Shown one piece after another: positions 7,809 to 17,080 of a stretch of DNA of 64,000 nucleotides (position 1 is its first letter; the number at the start of each line of letters is the position of its first letter). The notes under the pieces were generated by a model that searched no databases, was not told where the DNA came from, and saw nothing but the letters and a program-made list of their open reading frames with translations. This stretch comes from Mesorhizobium loti. GTDB taxonomy: Bacteria > Pseudomonadota > Alphaproteobacteria > Rhizobiales > Rhizobiaceae. Where the stretch lies: NCBI GenBank assembly GCA_002356515.1, contig AP017605.1:2728001-2792000 (forward strand), in the 5' to 3' direction. Made by a program: the position numbers and the translations under genes.

Positions 7809-8900
7809 TCACCCTTCGTGCGTTTTCAACCATCTCAACACGAGTGCTTCCTCGTCATCGAGACCTTCTACGGACCGCTTGCGCTTGTTGGCCTCCGCCA
7901 TTTCGGCCAGCAGCCGTCCCTGCGACCAGGCCTCGAACACCTGCGGATGGATATAGCATTTGCGGCAGACGGCGCGGGTGTTGCCCAGCCGCTCGGCCAC
8001 TCTGTCGATGACGCTGTTCATCACCCGCTTTTGCTGGGCTTGGGCTTCGGGCAGCTCCGTCTGCGCAAACAGCGACGCGGCATGGATGGTACCGCCCCAG
8101 GTGCGGAAATGCTTGGAGCTGAACGCATCACCGGCGGCGTCCCTGATATAGCGGTTGACGTCGTCGGAGCGGACCGGGCGCCTGTTGCCGTCCTCGTCGA
8201 GATACTGGAACAGCTTCTGGCCCGGCAGATCCTGCGCGCCCCGCACGATCCCGGCGATGCGGCGGTCGACCAGCTTCAGTCTCCATTCCTTGCCGGACTT
8301 GCCCTTGAAGGCAAAACGCAGGCTCGATCCCTTGATGTCGACATGGCGGTCGCGCAATGTCGTCAGGCCGAAGCTCTTATTGTCGCGCGCATAGGCGGCG
8401 TTGCCGACGCGGATCATCGTGTTGTCGAGCAGCCAGACGACCGCGGCGACGACGCGCTCGAACGGCAGGCCATGACGGCGCAAATCGCTGTCGATCGTGC
8501 GCCGCAGCTTGGCCAAGCTTTCGGCGAAAGCGACGAGGCTCGAATATTTGGCGCCGTCGCGTTCCTCGGCCCATTGCGGATGATAGCGATATTGCTTGCG
8601 CCCCCGCTGATCCCTTCCGGTCGCCTGGATATGCCCATTGGCATCGGGCGAAATCCAGACATCCGTCCAGGCCGGCGGAATGACGATCGCCTCGATACGC
8701 GCCCTGGCGGCATCCGAGACCGCCTTCCCGTCCGGGCCCGTGTAAGAAAATCCTTTGCCGGTCCTCAGCCGGCGGATACCGGGCTCGGCATCGCTGACAT
8801 AGGTGAGTGCGGCATCCCTGGCCGAGCTTTGCGCCCCGTTCTTCGGCGCAGCGTCCCCGTCGGTTGACCGGCCGTGCGGCAATCCGGATCTCTGCAGCAT
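7809..8900 (-). CDS. DNA topoisomerase IB (poxvirus/bacterial type)
   Basis: Relaxes supercoiled DNA by nicking one strand through a 3'-phosphotyrosine intermediate, without ATP. 363 residues from the ATG at 8900, chosen because GGAG precedes it at proper spacing; the frame extends to a TTG at 8915. The N-terminal domain includes GIRRLRTGKGFSY and IPPAWTDVWISP. The catalytic domain shows R in NTMIRVGN, K in FKGKSGKEW, the SKHFRTWGGT block with H and R, and the nucleophilic Tyr in VCRKCYIHPQV. All catalytic elements are present, so the enzyme should be active. It is monocistronic, with no obvious functional link to its neighbours. Such enzymes are common but non-essential in rhizobia. Confidence 0.9.
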   Translation of the reverse strand: MLQRSGLPHGRSTDGDAAPKNGAQSSARDAALTYVSDAEPGIRRLRTGKGFSYTGPDGKAVSDAARARIEAIVIPPAWTDVWISPDANGHIQATGRDQRGRKQYRYHPQWAEERDGAKYSSLVAFAESLAKLRRTIDSDLRRHGLPFERVVAAVVWLLDNTMIRVGNAAYARDNKSFGLTTLRDRHVDIKGSSLRFAFKGKSGKEWRLKLVDRRIAGIVRGAQDLPGQKLFQYLDEDGNRRPVRSDDVNRYIRDAAGDAFSSKHFRTWGGTIHAASLFAQTELPEAQAQQKRVMNSVIDRVAERLGNTRAVCRKCYIHPQVFEAWSQGRLLAEMAEANKRKRSVEGLDDEEALVLRWLKTHEG

Positions 8901-9002
8901 GCAAGCTCCACGCAAATATGCGTAAATAAGCTATTGGCCGACTGCTGGTTCCACACACCGTCTGAAAAGCGGGCGATCCCGAAGGTGTTGGCGGCTGGCA
9001 GG

Positions 9003-9947
9003 TTACAGCGCGCCCTGCATTTGGTTCAGTGGGGCCGACAGCCGGCGTCGCACCGCGAGCTTGAGCCTGTAACGCAGGCAGCGCCAGGCCTCCGACCGCC
9101 GCTTCGGCGCGGCCGCGGCCACCGCCAGGAAGCGCGCGGCCATGGCCAGGCCGCCGCGCGCATAGTGGACGCGGGCGATCTTGAGGGCGACAAGCCCCTC
9201 CCTGGTCTTGAGCGCCGAGACCGGGATGTTGCAATCGGTGAGCGTGCGCAGTTCCCGGCGCCAATCAAGGAAGCGCCGCACCGGGTTGATCGTAAAACGA
9301 TCGTCGGAGCGCATCGGCGAGACCTCGTAGACCATCACAGGCTGCTCGATCATGGCTAGCGACGCCGTGCTCATCAGCCGCGCCCAAAACAATGTGTCCT
9401 CGTCATAGGCCAGCCCGACCGGAAACCGCGTTTGGCCGATGAGGTGTCGCGAAGCAAGCACACTGCCCACCGCGACGGAGCGAATGTCGCCTTTCACATA
9501 GGCCGCAGCGTTTGCCAGGCAGCCGGCCTGATATCCGTTCGGCACCTTGATCTGGCGGTCCTGGCCATTCACCCGACGCTGGTAAGCGCCAACGATCATG
9601 TCGGCTTTTGGCTGGCGATCTGCCTGCTGGAGCAACGCGCGCAAGCCGCTCTCAAGATGCAGGTCGTCAGCGTCGATGAGGTACACCCAGGGGTACAGCA
9701 CCTGCGCCAGCGCAATGTTGCGCGCGCCACCGGCATCGCGACAATTGGCCGGCAGCACACGCAGCGGCAGAGACAATTTCGCCGCAGCCTGCAGCGCGGC
9801 GGTAGCCGTACCGTCTATCGAGGCATCATCGACGAGCAGAATCTCGCCGATAATCCCGGCCTCGCTGGCGAGGGACGCCAGCGTTGTAGCGATGGTTTTC
9901 GCCGCATTGTGGGCAGGGATGACGACGCTGACCGCTTTCAATACCAA
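9003..9947 (-). CDS. Family 2 glycosyltransferase (GT-A fold)
   Basis: 314 residues. The N terminus is a typical GT2 nucleotide-sugar domain: VSVVIPAHN (7-14), ILLVDDASIDGT (37-47) with D40-D41, GGARNIAL (73-80) and the metal-binding DAD at 92-94. The C-terminal third is basic and has no clear transmembrane helix, so the protein is probably cytoplasmic or peripheral. It likely transfers a sugar to a surface polysaccharide or lipid acceptor, but donor and acceptor cannot be read from sequence. No ATG lies near the N terminus; the start is a TTG, at 9947 or 9941, directly before KAVSVVIP. The gene stands alone, with no polysaccharide operon around it. Confidence 0.8.
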   Translation of the reverse strand: MVLKAVSVVIPAHNAAKTIATTLASLASEAGIIGEILLVDDASIDGTATAALQAAAKLSLPLRVLPANCRDAGGARNIALAQVLYPWVYLIDADDLHLESGLRALLQQADRQPKADMIVGAYQRRVNGQDRQIKVPNGYQAGCLANAAAYVKGDIRSVAVGSVLASRHLIGQTRFPVGLAYDEDTLFWARLMSTASLAMIEQPVMVYEVSPMRSDDRFTINPVRRFLDWRRELRTLTDCNIPVSALKTREGLVALKIARVHYARGGLAMAARFLAVAAAAPKRRSEAWRCLRYRLKLAVRRRLSAPLNQMQGAL

Positions 9948-10042
9948 ACCCCGCGCCCACCTGCCACTTCACCATTTGAGAAGTCATCTTTGTTCATGCC
10001 GAATGATACCAGTGCACCACCTGGCGTGGACAGGTCCCGTTT

Positions 10043-10927
10043 TCACACCTTTTCGAGCGCGACGGGAATGACGTCGACAGCCTGCTCGCCGACCTGTCCG
10101 CCAGTGGTTTTCAGCACGCCGACGATCGGCGCGACATCGGAATAGTCACGGCCGTAGCCGACAGTGATGTGGTCGTTGCTGGCCCGCATGCCGTTGGTCG
10201 GATCGAATTCCTGCCAGCCGGCGTCACGCCCGCACCAGACCTTGACCCAGGCATGCATGGCATCAGCGCCTTCCAGTCGGGGCTTGCCCTTGGGCGGGAT
10301 GGTGCGCAGGAAGCCGCTGACATAGCCGGCCGGAATGCCGAGCCCGCGCAGCCCGGCAATCATGATGTGCGAGAAGTCCTGGCAGACACCGCGCTTCAGT
10401 TTGAACGCATCACTGGCCCGGGTCCGCACTGTGGTTGCGTCACCGTCATAGGTGAAATCGCGATGAATGCGGTTGCATAGGTTCATTGCCGTGCCGGCGG
10501 CCGAGCCGGCGATGCTGTCTCGTGCGTAGGTGGTGATCGCCGCATCGATGCCGGAGTGAGCGCTTCCCGCCAGAAAGTGGTGCGGCGAGGCAGACGCCAA
10601 CGACCGCACCGCAGCCAGTTCCTGCCGCAGCCGCCCGATATCGGGCGAGACGTCGAGCCCGGGCTCCGGCCGTGACACGGAAACGCGGGCGCTCATCCTT
10701 ATGTCGAGCGCATCATGCGCCTCGCGAAAGGCGATCGAGGTGACGTTGTTGCCGAAGAAATCGGAGAAGTCCGACCGTTCATTGGGCGCCGGCGCGAAGG
10801 ACAGGGATGCGGCGATAACCCGCTGCACGCCTGATATCGTCGACGGCAGCACGCGGATCTGGTGGCGGCCGCCGCCCGCCGCCGCTGCATAATCGTAATG
10901 GAGATGAAGCCTGATGTCGTAAAGCAT
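10043..10927 (-). CDS. Transglutaminase-like cysteine protease/ligase domain protein
   Basis: 294 residues from the ATG at 10927, where the family's N-terminal MLYDIRLHLHYDY begins; the frame extends further upstream through a repeat region. An N-terminal beta-rich domain is followed by the transglutaminase core with the triad C182 (GVCQDFSH), H225 (AMHAWVKVW) and D242 (EFDPTNG). It is the last gene of a three-gene minus-strand set with the ATP-grasp/alpha-E and DUF2126 proteins. Such sets are predicted (Iyer, Aravind and colleagues on amidoligase systems) to make or process an unknown peptide or peptide-tagged product. No signal peptide, so probably cytoplasmic. The fold and triad are certain; the substrate is unknown. 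Confidence 0.85.
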   Translation of the reverse strand: MLYDIRLHLHYDYAAAAGGGRHQIRVLPSTISGVQRVIAASLSFAPAPNERSDFSDFFGNNVTSIAFREAHDALDIRMSARVSVSRPEPGLDVSPDIGRLRQELAAVRSLASASPHHFLAGSAHSGIDAAITTYARDSIAGSAAGTAMNLCNRIHRDFTYDGDATTVRTRASDAFKLKRGVCQDFSHIMIAGLRGLGIPAGYVSGFLRTIPPKGKPRLEGADAMHAWVKVWCGRDAGWQEFDPTNGMRASNDHITVGYGRDYSDVAPIVGVLKTTGGQVGEQAVDVIPVALEKV

Positions 10928-10943
10928 GCAAACTTTTCTGTCC

Positions 10944-10992
10944 TGACGCAGGTCCGTGTCGCAAAACCGCGCGACACTTTTGCGGAACCTGC
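10944..10992 (-). repeat. Hairpin-forming intergenic repeat, copy 1
   Basis: A 49-base unit beginning TGACGCA on the plus strand. The outer stem is GCAGGT (10948-10953) with ACCTGC (10987-10992); the inner stem is CGCAAAA (10960-10966) with TTTTGCG (10978-10984). It lies 16 bases upstream of the transglutaminase start codon on the minus strand. It shares the AAAACCG and ACACTTTT blocks with copy 2, while the stem bases differ in a compensating way. Confidence 0.7.
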
Positions 10993-11006
10993 CTAACTCT
11001 TTGTTT

Positions 11007-11054
11007 TGACGCAATTCCGGACGGAAAACCGTTTCACACTTTTCCTGGAATTGC
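11007..11054 (-). repeat. Hairpin-forming intergenic repeat, copy 2
   Basis: A 48-base unit homologous to copy 1, starting 63 bases to its right. The outer stem is GCAATTCC (11011-11018) with GGAATTGC (11047-11054); the inner stem is GGAAAA (11023-11028) with TTTTCC (11040-11045). It ends one base before the stop codon of the ATP-grasp gene. I recall very similar sequence as a frequent intergenic element in Mesorhizobium/Rhizobium genomes; this was not checked. Confidence 0.75.
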
Positions 11055-11055
11055 T

Positions 11056-13467
11056 CTAGCCGAAATAGGCCTTGGCGAGGCTGTTGTAGAGGCCTCCGAT
11101 TTCAAAAGCGAGTTCGTCCAGCGCCTTTGCAGTCATGTCCGAAGGCTCCTTGATGGCGATGGCCGTGTTGAGCTGCAGGATCTCCTTCGCCGCCGGCGAC
11201 ATGTGCCCCTCGCTCCCGACCGACGGCAAAAGGCCGATCTCGGCCTTCAGCCTCTCCAACTGGAACAGGATCGAGCGCGGATTGAGCGGATCGAGCGCCA
11301 GGAGATCGATCACCGTGCGCCGGCCGGCCTGCACCGGATATTGCCGGCGATGGGTCATGACGCTGTCGCCGATCTCCAGCATCATGTCGAGCGCGCCGTC
11401 CGGCGCCTTGGGACTGGTCAGCCGGGCGAGCGTACGGGCTATCTGGATGCCGCGCTCCAGCCGCCGGCCGATTTCGAGGAAGCGCCAGCCGGCGAAGCGG
11501 TACATGTTCTCGTGGAGCAGGCCAGAAAAGCCGGCGAGCTTGCGCAGGATCACCGTCATTGCCCGTGTCGCGTCATCCCCCGGCGCCACCGTCGTGGCGA
11601 ACTGGTGGATGGTCTTCGACAGGTCCTTCAGCGCCAGCCAACCATCGGGCGAGAACCGGTCGCGGATCTGGCCGGCGCTGTAGACGGCACTGTCGAGCGT
11701 GCCTATCAGCCCCAGCGGGATCGCCGTCTCGACATCGATTCCGAACGGTTCGAGATAGTCCCTGATGTCGGCGAGCAACGGCATGTCGGGGTCGGAGGTC
11801 TCGGCCAGCCGCACATGATAGGCGCGCAGGATACGCACCGTGTCTTCCGAACGCTCGATATAGCGGCCGAGCCAGGTCAGGTTTTCCGCCGCCCGGCTGG
11901 GCAGGCTGCCCGGCCTGGTGCGCGTAAAACTGTCACCCTCTTGCGGCAGCAGCGTCTCGCGCTCCACCGGCTTGTCGCTGACCACCCAGACGTCCGCCGC
12001 CTGGCCGCCGCGCTGCATGGCGATCGCGGTCGGGTCGAGCGACAGGCCGACACGGGCGAACCCGCCCGGCATCACCGTCCAGCCCTCGGGCGTGCGCGCC
12101 AGGTAGACGCGCAGGCTCGCCGGCCGTGGCTCCAGCCAGCCGCCGACAAAGACCGGTGTCGTTGACAGCGTCACCGCTTCCTGGCCGACAAAGGCGCCGC
12201 CATCGCGTTCGATGCGTGCCACCAGTTCCGCCCGTTCTCCGGCCGACAGCGCCGAGCCGAGCGTGGTCTGGCCATCATCCTCGAAGGCAAGTCTCGTCGA
12301 AAGCGCCGGGCCGACCACCATGCGGTCGATATTGGCAAGCACATGGGCGCGTTCGGTCGACTGCCCGCACCACCATGTCGCGACACTCGGCAGCAGCAGC
12401 TCCTCGCCGCGCAATTCGCGTGCGATCTTGGGCAGGAAAGCAAGCAGCGCCCGCGTTTCCATCAAGCCCGAGCCCAGCGCATTGACGGTCGCCACCGCCC
12501 CCTGGCGGATCGCCTCGACCAGCCCCGGCGTGCCGATCTGCGAATCCGAGCGCAATTCGAGCGGATCGGCGAAGGCCGCGTCGAGGCGCCGCCAGAGCAC
12601 GCTGATCGGCATCAGGCCGGAAACGGTGCGCACCATCAGCCTGCCGCCGGAAACGGTCAGGTCCTCCCCTTCGAGCAGCATGATGCCGAGATAGCGGGCG
12701 ATGTAGGCGTGTTCGTAGTAGGTTTCGTTGAGCGGCCCTGGCGTCAATATGGCGACGCGGCCTTCGCTTTCCCTGGCCATGCCGATCAGCGCATCGCGGA
12801 AGCGACGGAAGAAGCCGGCAAGCCGGTGCACATGCATCTCGCCATAGATGTCGGACAGCGCGCGCGTCGTGGCGACGCGGTTCTCGAGCGCAAAGCCGGC
12901 GCCGGACGGGGCCTGTGTGCGGTCGCCCAACACCCACCACTGGCCGTCAGGCCCGCGGCCAAGCTCGAAGGCACAGAAATGCAGATAGTGGCCGCCGGCC
13001 GGCGTGGTGCCCACGACAGGCCGCAAATATTCGGGGCTGGCGGCGATCAATCCAGCCGGCAGGATGCCTTTTTCGACGAGCCGGTTCGGCCCATAGATAT
13101 CGGCGATGGTTTCCTCGAACAGCTCGGCGCGCTGGACGAGCCCGGCGCTGATCGCGGCCCATTCGGCGTCTTCGATGAGCAGGGGCACATGCGCCAGCGG
13201 CCATTCGCGCTCATTGGCGCCGGCCTTGTCGTAGACACGGTAGTAGACGCCGGCATCGCGCAGATACTGGTCGGCGCGGGCAAAACGCTGGCCGAGCTTC
13301 TCCGCACCGAGATCGTCGAGCGCCTCGATAAAATGCTTCCAGACCGGACGGGGGTTGCCTACGGCGTCGACCATCTCGTCGACGACGCCGTCGATCGGCT
13401 GGTAGTGCTCCAGCAGGCTGTGGATCTGCGGCTTGCCGCGTACCCTCTTGTGATTCCCCTTTGCCAT
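11056..13467 (-). CDS. Circularly permuted ATP-grasp protein fused to an alpha-E domain
   Basis: 803 residues. The N-terminal half is a circularly permuted type 2 ATP-grasp domain, with the family's YLHFCAFELGRGPDGQWWVLGDRTQAPSGAG stretch starting near residue 165 (given by position, not as a motif) and EGEDLTVSGGRLMVRT. The C-terminal half, from about residue 490, is the helical alpha-E domain starting AAENLTWLGRYIERSED. ATP-grasp enzymes join a carboxylate to an amine using ATP, so a peptide-bond or amide-forming step is likely. The gene lies six bases after the DUF2126/transglutaminase gene and upstream of a second transglutaminase, the usual order for this uncharacterised amidoligase-type operon. 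Domain identity is firm; the reaction is inference from family work. Confidence 0.85.
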   Translation of the reverse strand: MAKGNHKRVRGKPQIHSLLEHYQPIDGVVDEMVDAVGNPRPVWKHFIEALDDLGAEKLGQRFARADQYLRDAGVYYRVYDKAGANEREWPLAHVPLLIEDAEWAAISAGLVQRAELFEETIADIYGPNRLVEKGILPAGLIAASPEYLRPVVGTTPAGGHYLHFCAFELGRGPDGQWWVLGDRTQAPSGAGFALENRVATTRALSDIYGEMHVHRLAGFFRRFRDALIGMARESEGRVAILTPGPLNETYYEHAYIARYLGIMLLEGEDLTVSGGRLMVRTVSGLMPISVLWRRLDAAFADPLELRSDSQIGTPGLVEAIRQGAVATVNALGSGLMETRALLAFLPKIARELRGEELLLPSVATWWCGQSTERAHVLANIDRMVVGPALSTRLAFEDDGQTTLGSALSAGERAELVARIERDGGAFVGQEAVTLSTTPVFVGGWLEPRPASLRVYLARTPEGWTVMPGGFARVGLSLDPTAIAMQRGGQAADVWVVSDKPVERETLLPQEGDSFTRTRPGSLPSRAAENLTWLGRYIERSEDTVRILRAYHVRLAETSDPDMPLLADIRDYLEPFGIDVETAIPLGLIGTLDSAVYSAGQIRDRFSPDGWLALKDLSKTIHQFATTVAPGDDATRAMTVILRKLAGFSGLLHENMYRFAGWRFLEIGRRLERGIQIARTLARLTSPKAPDGALDMMLEIGDSVMTHRRQYPVQAGRRTVIDLLALDPLNPRSILFQLERLKAEIGLLPSVGSEGHMSPAAKEILQLNTAIAIKEPSDMTAKALDELAFEIGGLYNSLAKAYFG

Positions 13468-13473
13468 CGCTGA

Positions 13474-16400
13474 TCAGAGTCTTGCCGGCCGCCTGAGGTC
13501 AAGGGTCATCGGGAAATCTTCCGCCGGTTGTTCCTCGCGCAGCACATAGCCAGACGGTGTGTGGCCGCGCGGTTCGAAGCGGGCGAGCCGCCGTGCTTCC
13601 GCCTCGTTGCCATTGACCGGGAAGGTGTCGTAGTTGCGGCCGCCGGGATGCGCGACATGGTAGACGCAGCCGCCGACCGCCCGCCCCGACCAGCGGTCAT
13701 AGATGTCGAACACCAGCGGCGTGTTGACCGGCAGCGCCGGATGCAGGCCCGAAGCAGGCTGCCAGGCCTTGAAGCGCACGCCCGCCACCGCGACCTCAAG
13801 GTTGTCGGTGACCTTCATCGGCACGATACGGCCGTTGCAGACAATGGCATGGCGCTCCGGGTTGAGGCCTTCGGTCTTCACCTGCAACCGCTCGACCGAG
13901 GAATCGACGAAGCGAACGGTGCCGCCGATCGCGCCTTGCTCGCCCATGACATGCCACGGCTCCAGTGCCTGCCGCAGTTCCAGCTTGATGCCGGCGTGCT
14001 GGACCTCGCCGCAGAACGGGAAACGGAATTCGAGCTGCGCGTCGAACCATTCGGGACGGAACTCGAAGCCGTTGAGCTTGAGGTCGTCGAGCACGTCGAG
14101 AAAATCCGCCCAGACATGATGCGGCAGCATGAAACGATCATGCAGCGAGGTGCCCCAGCGCACGAAGCGGCCGTCGAGCGGGTTCTTCCACGCACGGGCG
14201 ATGATCGCCCTGACAAGCAATTGCTGCGCCAGCGACATGCGCGCATTGGGCGGCATTTCGAAGCCACGGAACTCGACCAGGCCGAGCCGGCCGGTCGGCC
14301 CGTCCGGCGAGAACAGCTTGTCGATGCAGATTTCCGAGCGGTGGGTGTTGCCGGTGACGTCGGTCAAAAGGTTGCGGAACAGCCGGTCGACCAGCCACGG
14401 CAAGGGTGCCGCGCCCTGGTCCGGATGCGGCACCTGCGCCATGGCTATTTCAAGCTCGTAGAGCGAATCGTGACGCGCTTCGTCGAAGCGCGGCGCCTGG
14501 CTCGTCGGGCCGATGAACAGGCCGGAGAACAGGTAGGATAGCGACGGATGCCGCTGCCATTGCAGCACCAGGCTCTTCAACAGATCGGGTCGGCGCAGGA
14601 ACGGGCTGTCATTGGGCGTAGCACCACCGACGACGACATGATTGCCGCCGCCGGTGCCGGTGTGACGGCCGTCGATCATGAATTTGTCGGCGCCAAGCCG
14701 CGTCAGCCGTGCTTCCTCATAGATCGCCGTGGTTGTCGCCACGCAATCCTGCCAGTTGGAAGCCGGATGGATGTTGACCTCGATGACGCCCGGATCGGGC
14801 GCCACACGGATGACGTTGAGGCGCGGATCATGCGGCGGCCCATAACCCTCGATATGGACGGGCAGACCGATCGCCTTTGCCGCATTCTCGGCGGCGGCGA
14901 CCAGTTCGAGATAATCCTCCAGCGCCTCGACCGGCGGCATGAACACGCAAAGCCTTCCATCGCGCGGCTCAACGGAGAGCGCGGTGCGCACCGCGCCTCC
15001 GATCTCGGTGATCTCCTGCTCGACCCGGTCCTGCTGGCCGGTCGCGGCGGTGAAGGACACCGCCTGCTGGCGGCGTGCCATTTCGTCGGCGCCTTCCAGC
15101 TCGGCCGGGGCCGCAGTGGGCAAGATCGCCTCGCGCGCCGGCAATGGGCCGCGCGGCAGCGACGGATCGACCGGCACGATGTAGGGGAACTGGGCGGGCG
15201 GCACATAGGGCAGCGTGCCCAACGGCAAGCGATAGCCAACCGGTGAATCGCCCGGCACCAGGAACAGCCGGCCGCGCCGTGTCTTCCATTTTTCCGAACG
15301 CCAGCGCGGTCCCGACGCCTGGCTGTTCCAGCGCTGCACCGGCAGCACGTAGCCGGACGGCTTGGTCAGCCCGCGCTCGAACACGCGCGCCATGCGGCTG
15401 CGCTCTTCCGGGTCTTCCAGCTTGGAATTGGACGGATCGACATTTTCGGGCAGCTTGCCTTCCTTGAGCAGCCATTCGGCCGGATCCTCATAGGCTTCGC
15501 TGACCATGGTCTTGTCGATGCCAAGCTCGCCAGCGATCGCTGTCAGCAGGCTTTCGGCCTGCTGTGGGCCGATATTGGCCGAGCTTTTCTCCCGCGCGAT
15601 CAGCGACGGATCGCTCCACACCGGCTGGCCGTCGGCGCGCCAGTAGAGCGAGAAGGTCCAGCGCGGCAGGCTCTCGCCGGGATACCATTTGCCTTGGCCA
15701 TAGTGGAGGAAACCGCCCGGCGCGAAGCGCTCGCGCAGCCTGCGGATCAGCGCATCGGCCTTTTCGCGCTTGGTCGGCCCGACAGCGGCGGTGTTCCATT
15801 CGGCGGACTCGAAATCATCGATCGACACGAAGGTCGGCTCACCGCCCATCGTCAGCCGCACGTCGCCTGCGCCAAGTGCTGCATCGACCTTGGTGCCGAG
15901 CGCATCGAGCGCCTGCCAGCTTTCGTCGGAGAACGGCTTGGTGATGCGCGGATGCTCGGCGATGCGGTCGACCCGCATGTCGAAGCCGAACTCGACATTG
16001 GCGAAGCTCGCCATGCCGGAAATCGGCGCCGCATTGCGGAAATGCGGTGTCGCGGCAAGCGGCACATGACTTTCGCCGGTGAGTAGGCCGGAGGTCGGGT
16101 CGAAACCGATCCAGCCGGCGCCGGGAAGATAGACCTCGCACCAGGCATGCAGGTCGGTGAAATCGACCGATGTGCCGGCCGGCCCGTCGAGCGCGATAAG
16201 GTCTGGCTTGAGCTGGATCAGATAGCCCGAGACAAAGCGCGCGGCGATGCCGAGATTGCGCAGGATCTGCACCAAGAGCCAGCTCGAATCCCGGCACGAT
16301 CCCTTGCCGGCGGCGAGCGTCTCTTCCGGCGAGAACACGCCGGTTTCCATGCGCACGATATAGGCGATCTCGCGCTGCAGCCTCGCATTGAGATCGACGA

Positions 16401-16833
16401 GGAAATTGACGGTGTTTTTCGCGCTGGTGTCGATGGTTCTCAGGAAGGCCGAAAGCAGCGGCCCCGCCGGTTCCGGTGTCCGGTAGATGGCAAGATCGTC
16501 GCGAATCTCTTCCGGGTATTCGAATGGGAATGTCTCGGCCGACGGCTCGACGAAGAAATCGAACGGATTGTAGACCGTCATGTCTGCGACGAGATCGACC
16601 TCGATCTTCAATTCCGTCACCGGCTCGGGAAAGACGAAGCGGGCGAGGAAGTTGCCGTAAGGGTCCTGCTGCAAATTGACGAAGTGGTTCGCCGGTTCGA
16701 CCTTGAGCGAATGGCTGAGCACCTTGGTGCGGGAATGCGGTGCCGGCTGCAGCCTGATGATCTGGGGCCCGAGCACCACCGGCCGGTCGTATTTGTAATG
16801 GGTCAGATGGTAGACGGCTGCCAGAATTGCCAT
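13474..16833 (-). CDS. Large transglutaminase-DUF2126 protein
   Basis: 1119 residues, the usual size for this family. The N-terminal part (about 1-300) is a bacterial transglutaminase unit with the triad C180 ([10 protein letters not shown]), H229 (DLHAWCEVY) and D245 (GFDPTSG). The rest, from about 320, is DUF2126, with conserved Trp-, Gly- and His-rich segments such as [17 protein letters not shown] and a GQGKWYPGE stretch. It is the first gene of the three-gene minus-strand operon with the ATP-grasp/alpha-E and small transglutaminase proteins. No signal peptide is seen. The complete triad suggests peptidase or transamidase activity acting with the ATP-grasp enzyme, but no substrate is known. 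ATG at 16833. Confidence 0.85.
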   Translation of the reverse strand: MAILAAVYHLTHYKYDRPVVLGPQIIRLQPAPHSRTKVLSHSLKVEPANHFVNLQQDPYGNFLARFVFPEPVTELKIEVDLVADMTVYNPFDFFVEPSAETFPFEYPEEIRDDLAIYRTPEPAGPLLSAFLRTIDTSAKNTVNFLVDLNARLQREIAYIVRMETGVFSPEETLAAGKGSCRDSSWLLVQILRNLGIAARFVSGYLIQLKPDLIALDGPAGTSVDFTDLHAWCEVYLPGAGWIGFDPTSGLLTGESHVPLAATPHFRNAAPISGMASFANVEFGFDMRVDRIAEHPRITKPFSDESWQALDALGTKVDAALGAGDVRLTMGGEPTFVSIDDFESAEWNTAAVGPTKREKADALIRRLRERFAPGGFLHYGQGKWYPGESLPRWTFSLYWRADGQPVWSDPSLIAREKSSANIGPQQAESLLTAIAGELGIDKTMVSEAYEDPAEWLLKEGKLPENVDPSNSKLEDPEERSRMARVFERGLTKPSGYVLPVQRWNSQASGPRWRSEKWKTRRGRLFLVPGDSPVGYRLPLGTLPYVPPAQFPYIVPVDPSLPRGPLPAREAILPTAAPAELEGADEMARRQQAVSFTAATGQQDRVEQEITEIGGAVRTALSVEPRDGRLCVFMPPVEALEDYLELVAAAENAAKAIGLPVHIEGYGPPHDPRLNVIRVAPDPGVIEVNIHPASNWQDCVATTTAIYEEARLTRLGADKFMIDGRHTGTGGGNHVVVGGATPNDSPFLRRPDLLKSLVLQWQRHPSLSYLFSGLFIGPTSQAPRFDEARHDSLYELEIAMAQVPHPDQGAAPLPWLVDRLFRNLLTDVTGNTHRSEICIDKLFSPDGPTGRLGLVEFRGFEMPPNARMSLAQQLLVRAIIARAWKNPLDGRFVRWGTSLHDRFMLPHHVWADFLDVLDDLKLNGFEFRPEWFDAQLEFRFPFCGEVQHAGIKLELRQALEPWHVMGEQGAIGGTVRFVDSSVERLQVKTEGLNPERHAIVCNGRIVPMKVTDNLEVAVAGVRFKAWQPASGLHPALPVNTPLVFDIYDRWSGRAVGGCVYHVAHPGGRNYDTFPVNGNEAEARRLARFEPRGHTPSGYVLREEQPAEDFPMTLDLRRPARL

Positions 16834-17011
16834 GGGGCCCCGTAGATCGGCGTTTCAAACGAATTCGCCGAACCCTGACACATCTGCCGGCCATTCTCCA
16901 AGCACAGATGTTGCGGTGCACCTAATTTAAGCAGCTAAGGACTGGGCAACCGCGCTTGGCGACTCGTTCTACCAGCCTCCAGCCTCTGCGATTAGTGAGG
17001 GCCTCCGCGTC

Positions 17012-17071
17012 TTCGTCATCCCTGGGCGAAGCAGCCGCGCAGCGGCGTCGCGGAGACCCGAGGATGACGAA
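17012..17071. repeat. Palindromic intergenic element downstream of gcdH
   Basis: Arms TTCGTCATCC-CT-GGG (17012-17026) and CCC-GA-GGATGACGAA (17057-17071) pair over 13 of 15 positions. Inside, GCCGC-GCA-GCGGC (17034-17046) forms a second small stem. It lies nine bases beyond the gcdH stop codon, where it may also stop transcription. CGTCATCC/GGATGACG elements recur in intergenic regions of rhizobia as far as I recall; no search was possible. Confidence 0.6.
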
Positions 17072-17080
17072 ACGTAAAGC

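Noticed and set aside
11203..13473. Long plus-strand frames over the ATP-grasp gene
   Set aside because: Antisense shadows of a gene with clear domains; products are Arg/Gln/Ala-rich without recognisable motifs.
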